A DNA stretch of 7,209 nucleotides from Methanosarcinales archaeon. GTDB taxonomy: Archaea; Halobacteriota; Syntropharchaeia; Alkanophagales; Methanospirareceae. Positions 1 to 6,148 of the stretch are shown here, one piece after another (positions within the stretch are counted from its first letter, which is position 1; each line of letters opens with the position of its first letter). Location: NCBI GenBank assembly GCA_016649585.1, contig JAENXH010000064.1:1-7209 (forward strand). The letters run 5' to 3'. Below the pieces are notes generated by a model. The model had not been told where the DNA came from and did no database searches. It worked only from the letters and a program-made list of their open reading frames with translations. The translations under genes were made by a program, and so were the position numbers.

Positions 1-345
1 ACGAAAGAGTTTATTGTTAATGTTCCGCCAAAAGAGCTAAAACCGCAGATATATTATTGCGGGTTCCACTCAGGGTATGACGTTGATAAATTTAAAGATA
101 CAGGATTGACGCCACAACCAGCACGGAAGGTAAAAGCGCCTATTATTGCTGAGTGTGTCGCTTGGATGGAATGTAACGTTCGGCAAGAAATAGAAGCAGG
201 AGATAAAAATATATTCGTCGGTGAAGTGATAGAGGCGTACGCAGATGACGCGCTCGTGAAGGGAGAAAGGCACGTCGAGTATGCAAAAGGCGACTTCCCC
301 AGGAAAATATATGCGACACGGTTTGGCGGGGTATCGGAGAAGTAA
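1..345 (+). CDS. Flavin reductase family protein (flavoredoxin-like), C-terminal part
   Basis: The reading frame is open from base 1 and ends with TAA at 343-345, giving 114 residues. The start lies outside the window; family members are usually around 180-200 residues, so roughly the first third is missing. The visible part resembles the second half of the flavin-reductase-like (DIM6/NTAB, flavoredoxin) FMN-binding split-barrel. It has an FxVNVPPKEL-type segment near residues 4-14, a CGFHSGYDVDKF motif at about 20-31, a K-A-P-I-I-x-E-C-V stretch at about 46-54, then a glutamate/glycine-rich strand ending IFVGEVIEAYAD. Family members bind FMN and act as cytoplasmic flavin or ferric reductases or electron carriers; the true substrate here cannot be read from sequence. 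It is the only plus-strand gene and converges on the secreted-protein gene, so it is probably functionally unrelated to the minus-strand genes. Confidence 0.82.
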   Translation, partial: TKEFIVNVPPKELKPQIYYCGFHSGYDVDKFKDTGLTPQPARKVKAPIIAECVAWMECNVRQEIEAGDKNIFVGEVIEAYADDALVKGERHVEYAKGDFPRKIYATRFGGVSEK

Positions 346-420
346 CATTGTGCTTGCGATGCTTCATTCATACAAAAGCCTTCGGCACTTCGCAAACAAG
401 CAGAACGTTATCTACAACGC

Positions 421-482
421 CACAAAAAATAAGATGCCGGATGATCTCAGGGTGATCATCCAAGCTATCGTCTTTATTTTTT
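421..482. terminator. Bidirectional terminator between convergent genes
   Basis: An 8-bp perfect inverted repeat, GGATGATC at 439-446 and GATCATCC at 454-461, encloses a 7-base loop. On the plus strand it is followed by a T-rich run (471-482). On the minus strand it is followed by another T-rich run, the complement of the A-rich 421-433 stretch. It lies between the convergent stops at 345 and 488, so it could end transcription both ways. Archaeal termination depends mainly on U-tracts, and both flanks supply these. The remaining intergenic bases (346-420) show nothing recognisable. Confidence 0.65.
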
Positions 483-487
483 AATTC

Positions 488-1141
488 CTATTGCCTCCAC
501 GGTCTTGGCTGCGGCGGAAGAACGTCGAGCAACACTCTGTATTCGCCACTGTAATCGTCGCCTTCATACATGTTGAGCGTGCCGTCACCTATCCAGGTGC
601 CCTCGTAGGGCATGACAGTTACGTTGATATGCCCGGTATTGTTCATCTCGTCGCTCGGTTTCGTACTCCATATGGGACCCACGACATCGGCCTCGAATGT
701 TCGATTCCCATCATCAGTTTCAGCAACAGACATGTTGACAAGCCTGTAGTGTTCTTCTCCAAGTCGCATGTGTCCCCGATAGAAAGGAGCCCCCCCTGTC
801 ATATTCTCGATTTCTGCTCTTATTTCACTGATGCTCTTGTTCTCCCCCATAAGCCCTCTAATCTCACCCGGATGGATCTGTCCTACCTTAAGGATGTTTA
901 CCCGGAGCACATGAAACCCACCGTCATCTGCCAAAGCGAAGCCATGTCCGCTATGAATTGCTCTAATTGGCACGTTCATTGCTGCATTCTGCGACATTCC
1001 TTCCGCGACTACACCCGCCGCCATCGCTTTCGCATTCCCTTTCTGCGCTTGTTGCGATACTGCGACACCTGTCCCGACAATGCTTATCAACAGCAGTGCT
1101 ACGACGCTCATACACAAAATCCTTCTGTTTGCGTGTTTCAT
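488..1141 (-). CDS. Secreted protein of unknown function, rich in N-glycosylation sequons
   Basis: I do not recognise the family. The 217-residue product starts at ATG 1141, with GGAGGT at 1150-1155 giving an 8-nt spacing. Residues 1-29 form a signal peptide: basic N-region with R6-R7, hydrophobic core about 12-27, likely cleavage near A27-V28-S29. There is no second membrane segment, so the mature protein is probably released or held on the surface. The mature part is acidic and has six N-x-S/T sequons (N101, N113, N136, N146, N167, N173), consistent with an extracellular, glycosylated archaeal protein. A conserved-looking core runs from G67-F-A-L to about Y201-R-V-L-L-D-V. No cysteine remains after the signal peptide and no catalytic motif is visible. 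The gene follows the transmembrane regulator by 85 bp, and its promoter is duplicated in front of the ABC operon, so co-regulation with the transporter is likely (inference). The overlapping plus-strand frame is a shadow. Confidence 0.8.
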   Translation of the reverse strand: MKHANRRILCMSVVALLLISIVGTGVAVSQQAQKGNAKAMAAGVVAEGMSQNAAMNVPIRAIHSGHGFALADDGGFHVLRVNILKVGQIHPGEIRGLMGENKSISEIRAEIENMTGGAPFYRGHMRLGEEHYRLVNMSVAETDDGNRTFEADVVGPIWSTKPSDEMNNTGHINVTVMPYEGTWIGDGTLNMYEGDDYSGEYRVLLDVLPPQPRPWRQ

Positions 1142-1147
1142 TTTTTG

Positions 1148-1406
1148 TTACCTCCGCTTTCATCTTGTTTTGAACGATACAAAAAGGTGACACAGAACGA
1201 ATCGTTCGGATAATCGTTCAAACCGTTTATTTTCCTACCTTTTTTGATAAAAACCATTCGGATAGTTCTATAACGTTCGTTCTCCCCCATTCTTTCTTAT
1301 TGATTATCTTCCTCCTTTCGAGTGTGCGAAGGATGCCGGTCAATGACGATTTTGGGATCTCCGTTTCATATCTGAGGTCCGCCTGGGTCATCTCCCCGTT
1401 ATGCTT
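1148..1406. repeat. 259-bp direct repeat, copy 1 (regulator tail plus promoter)
   Basis: This segment aligns without gaps to 6067-6325 at a constant offset of 4919 bases. I count about 19 mismatches, roughly 93% identity. It contains the last 59 codons and stop of the regulator gene, the whole intergenic region and the Shine-Dalgarno site of the secreted-protein gene. Similarity stops just before that gene's start codon at one end and inside the winged-helix domain at the other. No terminal inverted repeats, target-site duplication or transposase are visible, so it looks like a segmental duplication rather than an insertion sequence. Confidence 0.93.
1171..1220 (-). promoter_or_regulatory. 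Operator-like cluster in the secreted-protein promoter
   Basis: GAACGA (1195-1200), one spacer base and TCGTTC (1202-1207) form a perfect odd-centred palindrome. It is flanked by TGAACGAT at 1171-1178 and its inverse ATCGTTCA at 1213-1220, so four related half-sites lie within 50 bp. The T-rich minus-strand element TTTTTGTAT (complement of 1177-1185) is a possible though weak TATA-like box overlapping the outer half-site. GGAGGT at 1150-1155 is the ribosome binding site. The arrangement is what a dimeric winged-helix regulator could bind. Assignment to the neighbouring regulator is inference. Confidence 0.5.
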
Positions 1407-2162
1407 GAGCAACGCATTTACAATAGCCCGCTCCCTATCCGTTAGCGTCTCCATCACCCGCGCCATTTCGGGCGTAGTTCCGATTTTGCCTTCTTTCACC
1501 TGAGGTTCTTCCGCATGGCGGACATCTTCCCTTCGCTTCATCTTGACGATGGCGATGATAAGCGCAAGAGTCAAAACCGAGAGCGCGATAATGAGCAGTA
1601 AATAGCCGAAGCTGAAACCTCCGCCCTCTTCACCGTCTGTTTCCTTAAGTGGCTGTTGGTATTCGATTGTAGTCGTGGGACTTTCAATGTCATACCCTTG
1701 AATATCAATAACCAACGACTCGTTAGACGTCGTCACAAAACGTTCCAGTCCCTGAGGGTGATCAATCCCGACCAGTTTCACATCGCCGGGCAAATAAAAA
1801 ATCGTATGATATTCGGTGTAATAAGCATCAGCGTTAGTTGTGAAGTTTATTGCCCACTTGTCCCCGTATTTCCATGTTAATGAATTTGTAAGTGCGTATA
1901 ATTGATTTGTATCATTTTCATAGAGATATTCAGCCGTTTTTAAGAAGGGTAAAGTATTAACATCATCTACGTATCCGGTCACAAGCGCTTTGCCGGTTTC
2001 GTCCACGTAGATATTCAGAATAAGTTGATTGAAATAGGTCTCAGTATCATTAAAATAATAGTCGTCAAAATAATAGTCGTCACCATTGTAGCCAGCGACT
2101 GGCGCAGTAGCAGTAATAGCTATTAGGACGATAAGAAGTTGTACCATGTTTAATTTGTCCAT
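1227..2162 (-). CDS. Membrane-anchored winged-helix transcriptional regulator with extracytoplasmic sensor domain
   Basis: A one-component transmembrane regulator of 311 residues. Residues 1-24 are a signal peptide or N-terminal anchor ending A-P-V-A-G. About 25-183 form an extracytoplasmic domain, starting with a Tyr/Asp-rich stretch and carrying several N-x-T sequons. About 184-208 is a transmembrane helix followed by K-M-K-R-R, which places the C-terminus inside. About 232-305 is a MarR/IclR-like winged helix: first helix near 240-252, helix-turn-helix M-T-Q-A-D-L to T-G-I-L-R-T-L-E (258-282), wing near 289-300. The architecture matches archaeal proteins with an outer sensor and a DUF7343-like C-terminal HTH; the family name is from memory. 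I chose ATG 2162 because AGGAGGT lies 11 nt upstream; a GTG at 2201 would put that Shine-Dalgarno inside the coding region. It stands 210 bp downstream of the ABC operon with its own promoter. Its last 59 codons are duplicated at 6146-6325. It probably controls the neighbouring genes (inference). Confidence 0.85.
   Translation of the reverse strand: MDKLNMVQLLIVLIAITATAPVAGYNGDDYYFDDYYFNDTETYFNQLILNIYVDETGKALVTGYVDDVNTLPFLKTAEYLYENDTNQLYALTNSLTWKYGDKWAINFTTNADAYYTEYHTIFYLPGDVKLVGIDHPQGLERFVTTSNESLVIDIQGYDIESPTTTIEYQQPLKETDGEEGGGFSFGYLLLIIALSVLTLALIIAIVKMKRREDVRHAEEPQVKEGKIGTTPEMARVMETLTDRERAIVNALLKHNGEMTQADLRYETEIPKSSLTGILRTLERRKIINKKEWGRTNVIELSEWFLSKKVGK
2052..2081 (-). repeat. 15-bp tandem repeat, two exact copies, inside the regulator gene
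   Basis: The unit AAAATAATAGTCGTC (plus strand) occurs at 2052-2066 and again at 2067-2081. It encodes two copies of D-D-Y-Y-F just after the regulator's signal peptide. Its in-frame length means copy-number change would lengthen or shorten the N-terminal edge of the sensor domain without a frameshift. Confidence 0.9.
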
Positions 2163-2173
2163 TTTATCATCAT

Positions 2174-2180
2174 ACCTCCT
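2174..2180 (-). promoter_or_regulatory. Shine-Dalgarno site that fixes the regulator start
   Basis: Minus-strand AGGAGGT sits 11 nt before ATG 2162. It decides against the upstream in-frame GTG at 2201, which has no comparable site and would add 13 charged residues before the signal peptide. Confidence 0.8.
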
Positions 2181-2212
2181 GTCTTTTTGACGTGTCTCCA
2201 CGGTTTTATGTT

Positions 2213-2286
2213 AGAGTTACTCTTACGTAAGTTTTTCTTTTTATCTAATTATAACCAAGTCTCGCTCAAATTGGATCAAACTTACG
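2213..2286 (-). promoter_or_regulatory. Candidate regulator promoter with palindromic elements
   Basis: The gap between the permease stop and the regulator start contains a minus-strand TATA-like element TTATAATTA (complement of 2246-2254). This would place a transcript start near 2223 and a leader of about 60 nt. Around that point lie two adjoining palindromes, AGAGTTACTCT (2213-2223) and the perfect CTTACGTAAG (2222-2231). The half-motif CGTAAGTT (2226-2233) recurs inverted as AACTTACG at 2279-2286, so the pair brackets the TATA candidate with centres 53 bp apart. These sites differ from the TGAACG elements of the duplicated promoters, so a different or additional factor could act here. No start-site evidence is available. 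Confidence 0.42.
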
Positions 2287-2363
2287 CATACCGAGGATAT
2301 CCAAAACTATATGAATTGTAACTACTGATGAAACACCGCGAAAAAGCGAGTCTAACAAACTAT

Positions 2364-2370
2364 AAAAAAA
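2364..2370 (-). terminator. U-tract terminator after the ABC operon
   Basis: Two bases after the TGA stop of the permease gene, the minus strand has seven consecutive T residues (complement of 2364-2370). No strong hairpin precedes it, which is usual for archaeal U-tract termination. It separates the operon from the regulator's own promoter. Confidence 0.5.
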
Positions 2371-2372
2371 CG

Positions 2373-3632
2373 TCACTCATATCTCAACGCATCAACCGGC
2401 TTGAGTTTTGACGCGCGATATGCCGGAATCACGCCTGCTGCCATACCAATGCCCATCGAAAGGAGTAATGCACCAATTAAAAGCAGAGGCGTAATGACAG
2501 TTGTCATTCCAGCCCCACCCATTCCCATTATCCCCATACCCAAGAGCGGCAGTAATGAAGAAATACCGGTTCCAAGACCTATCCCCAATAAGCCTCCAAC
2601 CAGGCCGACTATCGCTGAATTTAGTAGGAAGATCATCATGATGTCACCGTTCTTGGCTCCTATCGCTTTCATAATCCCGATCTCCTTCGTCTTCTCAAGC
2701 ACTGACGTAAACATGGTGTTCGCAATACCCACGGATCCCACAAGTAATGAAACCGCGGCTATAGCTGTTAAAAACGAGGATATTGTTTGTGTAATGTCGC
2801 TCATGGTTTCTAGCGTGGATTGCGATGAACTTATTCTGAAATCTTTGGTGTCCTCCGTAAGGTGCCGAGAAATCAGTAGCTTTTGCTCCGCTTCTTCCAT
2901 AATTTGCTCGACATCATCAGTGTTAGCTGCCTTAATCGTAATAGAATCAAATTCCTCCTCGCCAACGTCCTCCAGAGTGTCTCGTGCAGCGTCAATGGGC
3001 ATGATTATGCTCCGGTCATCTCCACCAAAGCCACCACTTTCTTGTAAAATGCCCACTATTCTGAACGGTTTGTCTTCAATGGTGATCATTCTGTTCACAG
3101 TTAACGGTTGTTTGAATGTATTTTCGGCTATGCTGTTGCCAACGATAACGACATTATAGTCCGAAGGCCCGAGGAATCGCCCGGATGCCAATTCGGACGT
3201 GGTCATCTCTTTCCAGACCAGAGGATCGACACCCTCAATTGAAACCGACGCCTTTTCTCCGAGATAATACACTTCCCCCTGGCCGGAAACGGTGGCTTGA
3301 ATAAGCGCAACACCGTCAACAGACTGAAGCACTTGAACGTCTTTTTTGGTTAAGTTTTCGGCGTCTGTAGAGGTTGCAGTACTCCCCTGCTCATGCCCCG
3401 GAGGGCCACGGAACCCTGCAGAAGCACGCCCTCCTCCGGGAGAAATGGTAATGAGATCCGCACCGAGCCCTCCAAGATGGCTCTCGACATCCTGCTGCAG
3501 GCCTGCCCCTATAGATACGATAGCGACAACAGCCGCGATTCCGATAACGATACCGATAATCGTCAGCCAGCTGCGCAACTTGCTGTGCACCAGAATATTT
3601 ACGGCTAATCTGAGGGATTTTCTCACTTTCAT
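2373..3632 (-). CDS. MacB/FtsX-type ABC transporter permease
   Basis: 419 residues with the layout of the MacB/LolC/FtsX (type VII ABC, mechanotransmission) permeases. TM1 spans about 20-44, a large extracytoplasmic MacB_PCD-like domain about 46-280, then three helices at about 282-308, 333-362 and 380-404. The coupling-helix signature E-K-T-K-E-I-G-I-M-K-A-I-G-A (313-326) follows TM2. The C-terminus I-P-A-Y-R-A-S-K-L-K-P-V-D-A-L-R is the usual MacB ending. Unlike E. coli MacB, the ATPase is a separate protein, encoded upstream in the same operon. Family members do not form a classical translocation channel; they transmit ATP-driven motion to extracytoplasmic partners, exporting peptides, lipids or lipoproteins or activating enzymes. 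The substrate here is unknown. The start ATG 3632 lies 8 nt after the stop of the Ig-like gene. It is the only operon gene without a GGAGG-type site, so coupled translation is likely. Glycine/methionine-rich residues around 364-375 form the loop between TM3 and TM4. Confidence 0.93.
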   Translation of the reverse strand: MKVRKSLRLAVNILVHSKLRSWLTIIGIVIGIAAVVAIVSIGAGLQQDVESHLGGLGADLITISPGGGRASAGFRGPPGHEQGSTATSTDAENLTKKDVQVLQSVDGVALIQATVSGQGEVYYLGEKASVSIEGVDPLVWKEMTTSELASGRFLGPSDYNVVIVGNSIAENTFKQPLTVNRMITIEDKPFRIVGILQESGGFGGDDRSIIMPIDAARDTLEDVGEEEFDSITIKAANTDDVEQIMEEAEQKLLISRHLTEDTKDFRISSSQSTLETMSDITQTISSFLTAIAAVSLLVGSVGIANTMFTSVLEKTKEIGIMKAIGAKNGDIMMIFLLNSAIVGLVGGLLGIGLGTGISSLLPLLGMGIMGMGGAGMTTVITPLLLIGALLLSMGIGMAAGVIPAYRASKLKPVDALRYE

Positions 3633-3640
3633 CGTGTTAT

Positions 3641-5032
3641 TTACTCTTTCTTTTCTCGTGAAGATCGGGTTAAAAACGCATTTATCGATTTCCTTCTTTT
3701 GTAATAGATGAATCCTCCTATGAGGAGAACTACGAGAGCAATAGTGCCGATCAAGGTGGAATTATTCCAGATGCTTTGCTGTTGTCTCATACCAGGATTG
3801 AACTGAGCTTCATCAGAACTTATATCCGTGAGTTGAATCGGCACTGTTTTTTCAACCGTTCGTCGTATACCTGTCGTATCAGTGTAATCAATCGCTACCT
3901 GAAGGTTATTGCTTTGCGAAGCATTGCGCTGCGAAAACTCTTCCCTCAGTTTTTGCCGTTCCTCCTCTGAAAGTTGCTCTTGCTGAGAGAGATCTGGAGC
4001 ACCTGTTCCTCCGAACCTTTGACTTGCAGGCGTTACCTGGAATGACACAATGGTATAATCCCCCTCGTCAAGATTGCCGACGATCGAGGCGGTGCTGCCC
4101 TGAACCGCGAATTGCTCCTGCTCGGGAATTTTCACCGTCACGGAATACGCGGGATTATTGCCGATGTTCGCAACAGAAAACGAAGTCCGGCTATCTGAAC
4201 TCTCGGAGACGGTCACGTCAAAATCAGTTCCTCCACCAACAATGATTCCCACTGCCGTATTTATCGCGCTTGAGCCGCCGCTTTCGTCTTCAAACGCAAT
4301 CGTCAGATCTAATTGATACAGGCCTGCATCGGCATTAACATCGGCTACTACCGTGTACGTCACCACAGTTGGTGCACCCGCATCGATATGACTAATGTGT
4401 TTTGTATTGTCTGAAGAGACGGGAAGAATCACGCCGTCCACTTCGGTCCACGAAAAGACGAGGTCCTGCAGCGGAGCATTGCCAATATTGGCGATGGTAA
4501 ATTGCAGGTCCGTTTCCTCTCCTGGCTTCAGTTCTGACGGGACGACATCAGCAATGTCTATGATTGCTCCTTGCGTTACCTGTAGGACGATTGAATACGT
4601 GACTTCGGGCATGGTTTCGGCAACCGCTTGACCGCTCTCATAGTAGTATTGATCGAACGTGCAGGTTACGGGAATGGTGTAGGACCCACTGGGAGCGCCC
4701 TTCGCGACATGAACCTTGATCGTTACGTCCTTGGAGCACCATCCACCGAGCGAAGAGATAGACACGCTTGACGTACCAATAACCGAGACATATTGATTCT
4801 CCTGGAAATTGAAGGTTACCTGCTTCGCATCATTTGAACCCACATTCTTCACGGTTAGCGTAATCTCCTTTGTGTCACCAGGTAAGAGTTCAGTTGGCTT
4901 TACGTTTGCTATTACTATGTTTGCATCAGTGCCCGCGCTTGACGGAGGCACGAGACAAATGAGCAATGCCACTATACCACATACAGCTATTACTTTTCTC
5001 ATGTTATTACCACACAACAATCGTTTTCTCAT
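3641..5032 (-). CDS. Membrane-anchored Ig-like (CARDB/COG1361-type) surface protein, probable transporter partner
   Basis: 463 residues starting at ATG 5032, with GGAGGT at 5041-5046 (8-nt spacing). Residues 1-33 form a signal peptide ending S-S-A-G; an internal Met11 would give a shorter one but has no clear ribosome site. Three Ig-like CARDB/NEW3-type repeats follow: about 37-155 (V-K-P-T-E-L-L-P-G-D, V-K-N-V-G-S-N), about 157-265 (V-V-P-S-E-L-K-P-G-E, I-A-N-I-G-N) and about 271-400 (V-A-N-I-G-N-N). The third is interrupted by a charged, Gln/Glu-rich probable helix at about 349-372. A C-terminal transmembrane helix (about 424-444) and the basic tail K-R-R-K leave most of the protein outside the cell. 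Proteins of this kind sit beside MacB-type permeases in methanogens, so I take it as the permease's surface partner or adaptor (inference). Its first 26 bp overlap the end of the preceding CxxC gene, suggesting translational coupling. Confidence 0.87.
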   Translation of the reverse strand: MRKRLLCGNNMRKVIAVCGIVALLICLVPPSSAGTDANIVIANVKPTELLPGDTKEITLTVKNVGSNDAKQVTFNFQENQYVSVIGTSSVSISSLGGWCSKDVTIKVHVAKGAPSGSYTIPVTCTFDQYYYESGQAVAETMPEVTYSIVLQVTQGAIIDIADVVPSELKPGEETDLQFTIANIGNAPLQDLVFSWTEVDGVILPVSSDNTKHISHIDAGAPTVVTYTVVADVNADAGLYQLDLTIAFEDESGGSSAINTAVGIIVGGGTDFDVTVSESSDSRTSFSVANIGNNPAYSVTVKIPEQEQFAVQGSTASIVGNLDEGDYTIVSFQVTPASQRFGGTGAPDLSQQEQLSEEERQKLREEFSQRNASQSNNLQVAIDYTDTTGIRRTVEKTVPIQLTDISSDEAQFNPGMRQQQSIWNNSTLIGTIALVVLLIGGFIYYKRRKSINAFLTRSSREKKE

Positions 5033-5348
5033 TTTCCATTACCTCCTTGTTTAACACATATTTGGCAAATTCTTCTGTTGATCTACCAGATACTTTCTTT
5101 ATCGTATATTCCGCTAATTTCAAACCGTCATTTTGATCAATATCAGGGTAGTACATCACTCTTATTGCTTCTCTGATAATATCTGCTGCGTTATGTATCC
5201 CATTTCCTTTCTTCTTTTTGTTTTCAGGGATGGCTATATCGTAGCCGTGAGCTTTTTGTCCACAAAGTTCACACAAGCCGTAACGTACTGGATAGCTACT
5301 TACAGAGCACGCTAAAAAGTAATCGACACAATCGGCACAAATAAGCAT
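5007..5348 (-). CDS. Small CxxC/CxxC protein, probable zinc ribbon, function unknown
   Basis: 113 residues; I do not recognise the family. The start is ATG 5348 rather than an in-frame GTG at 5357, because GGAGGT (5356-5361) lies 7 nt upstream of the ATG and would be consumed by the GTG start. The N-terminus has C4-A-D-C7 and C26-E-L-C29, with an extra C14, a spacing typical of a zinc-ribbon-like knuckle pair. A lysine run (residues about 44-47) leads to a probably helical second half containing A-D-I-I-R-E-A-I-R and T-E-E-F-A-K-Y-V-L. There is no signal peptide or membrane helix, so it should be cytoplasmic. It begins one base after the ATPase stop and overlaps the Ig-like gene by 26 bp, so it is an integral operon member. 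Possible roles include regulating or assembling the ATPase, but nothing in the sequence proves one. Confidence 0.78.
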   Translation of the reverse strand: MLICADCVDYFLACSVSSYPVRYGLCELCGQKAHGYDIAIPENKKKKGNGIHNAADIIREAIRVMYYPDIDQNDGLKLAEYTIKKVSGRSTEEFAKYVLNKEVMENEKTIVVW

Positions 5349-5349
5349 G

Positions 5350-6060
5350 TTATGCACCTCCTTGTTCTTTATGATTATGCTCTATTCTCTCAATCTCGCC
5401 GTCTTTCAGGTAAACAATCCTATCTGCCCGCTTTACCAGATGGAAATCATGCGTGACCATAATGACGCTTTTGCTATCTTCCCGGTGAACTCCACTTAAT
5501 AAATCCATGATGAACGCACCGGTTTTACTATCCAGATTTCCTGTCGGCTCATCAGCAAGAATTATTTCAGGATCGACAGCCAGGGCTCTCGCAATGGCCA
5601 CTCTTTGTTGTTGTCCACCCGAAAGTTGAGAAGGCAGATGGTGAACTCTATCACTTAAACCAACTAGATTTAGAATCTCTAACGCTTTCTTTCTGGCTTT
5701 TGATGTATCAACATCCTGGAACTCCAGAGGCAGCATCACATTCTCCAAAGCGGTTAATGTGGGAATCAGATTGAACTGCTGAAATACGAAGCCTATCTTT
5801 CGCCCGCGTATCTGGGCTAATTGCGACTCCCCAAAGCTTGCAATATCGTTCCCACCCAAGAAAATTCTCCCCTTGCTTGGCAAATCCAAACACCCTATGA
5901 GGTTCATCATGGTGCTTTTACCGCTCCCACTCGAACCTGCGATAGCCAAAAACTCGCCTTTCTCTACTTCCAAATCAATACCTCTCAGCGCTGGCACTTG
6001 AACATCGCCCATCTGATATATCTTCCAGACATTTTCCAATTTGATTAAGTGGCTTTCCAT
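5350..6060 (-). CDS. ABC transporter ATP-binding protein, MacB/LolD type
   Basis: A complete 236-residue nucleotide-binding domain. Walker A is G42-S-S-G-S-G-K-S-T50, Q-loop Q94, signature L146-S-G-G-Q150, Walker B I166-I-L-A-D-E171, and H-loop H204 in V-T-H-D. The sequence E-P-T-G-N-L-D after Walker B and the segment I-G-F-V-F-Q-Q-F-N-L are typical of the LolD/MacB/FtsE branch that partners with FtsX-type permeases. It hydrolyses ATP at the inner face of the membrane to drive the permease encoded two genes downstream. All catalytic residues are present. The start ATG 6060 has GGAGGT at 6069-6074, spacing 8. It is the first gene of the four-gene operon, and its promoter is the second copy of the 259-bp repeat, shared with the secreted-protein gene. 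The His-rich C-terminus (E-H-N-H-K) is short and probably unimportant. Confidence 0.95.
   Translation of the reverse strand: MESHLIKLENVWKIYQMGDVQVPALRGIDLEVEKGEFLAIAGSSGSGKSTMMNLIGCLDLPSKGRIFLGGNDIASFGESQLAQIRGRKIGFVFQQFNLIPTLTALENVMLPLEFQDVDTSKARKKALEILNLVGLSDRVHHLPSQLSGGQQQRVAIARALAVDPEIILADEPTGNLDSKTGAFIMDLLSGVHREDSKSVIMVTHDFHLVKRADRIVYLKDGEIERIEHNHKEQGGA
5356..5361 (-). promoter_or_regulatory. Shine-Dalgarno site that fixes the CxxC-protein start
   Basis: Minus-strand GGAGGT lies inside the last codons of the ATPase gene (G-G-A-stop), 7 nt before ATG 5348. It makes the upstream GTG at 5357 unlikely and indicates translation of this gene directly after the ATPase. Confidence 0.8.
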
Positions 6061-6089
6061 CGTTTATTACCTCCGCTTAAATCTTGTTT

Positions 6090-6148
6090 TGAACGATACA
6101 AAAAGGTGACACAGAACGAATCGTTCAGATAACCGTTCAAACCGTTCA
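6090..6148 (-). promoter_or_regulatory. ABC operon promoter with TGAACG-type operator cluster
   Basis: The palindrome GAACGA-A-TCGTTC (6114-6126) and the outer half-site TGAACGAT (6090-6097) are identical to those of copy 1. Read on the minus strand, TGAACG also begins at 6148, 6139 and 6127, giving three direct half-sites at 9- and 12-base steps; copy 1 has a degenerate first one. The weak TATA-like TTTTTGTAT (complement of 6096-6104) overlaps the outer half-site. Binding there could block transcription, while binding at the palindrome just upstream could activate it. The sign of regulation cannot be told from sequence. Confidence 0.5.

Noticed and set aside
281..484. 67-codon plus-strand frame overlapping the flavin-reductase end and terminator
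   Set aside because: It overlaps the real gene in another frame, runs through the terminator hairpin and has no ribosome site or recognisable protein features.
491..1213. 240-codon open frame on the plus strand
   Set aside because: It is antisense to the 217-residue gene, which has a signal peptide, a GGAGGT site at correct spacing and a promoter shared with another operon. The plus-strand product is rich in Cys, His and Arg with no domain pattern and has no ribosome site.
1148..1406. Insertion sequence or MITE
   Set aside because: The repeat has no terminal inverted repeats, no target-site duplication and no transposase, and its content is clearly gene end plus promoter.
2163..2201. Longer regulator starting at GTG 2201
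   Set aside because: The AGGAGGT at 2174-2180 would fall inside the coding region, and the added 13 residues would precede a normal signal peptide.
2295..2302. GGATATCC palindrome in the operon-regulator gap
   Set aside because: An 8-bp palindrome is expected by chance at this length, and it has no partner site or consistent position.
2401..3159. 252-codon open frame on the plus strand
   Set aside because: It is the shadow of the MacB-type permease. The proline/isoleucine-rich product mirrors the reverse complement of glycine-rich membrane helices.
5349..5357. GTG start at 5357 for the CxxC protein, overlapping the ATPase gene
   Set aside because: The GTG is part of the Shine-Dalgarno that serves ATG 5348 at a 7-nt spacing.
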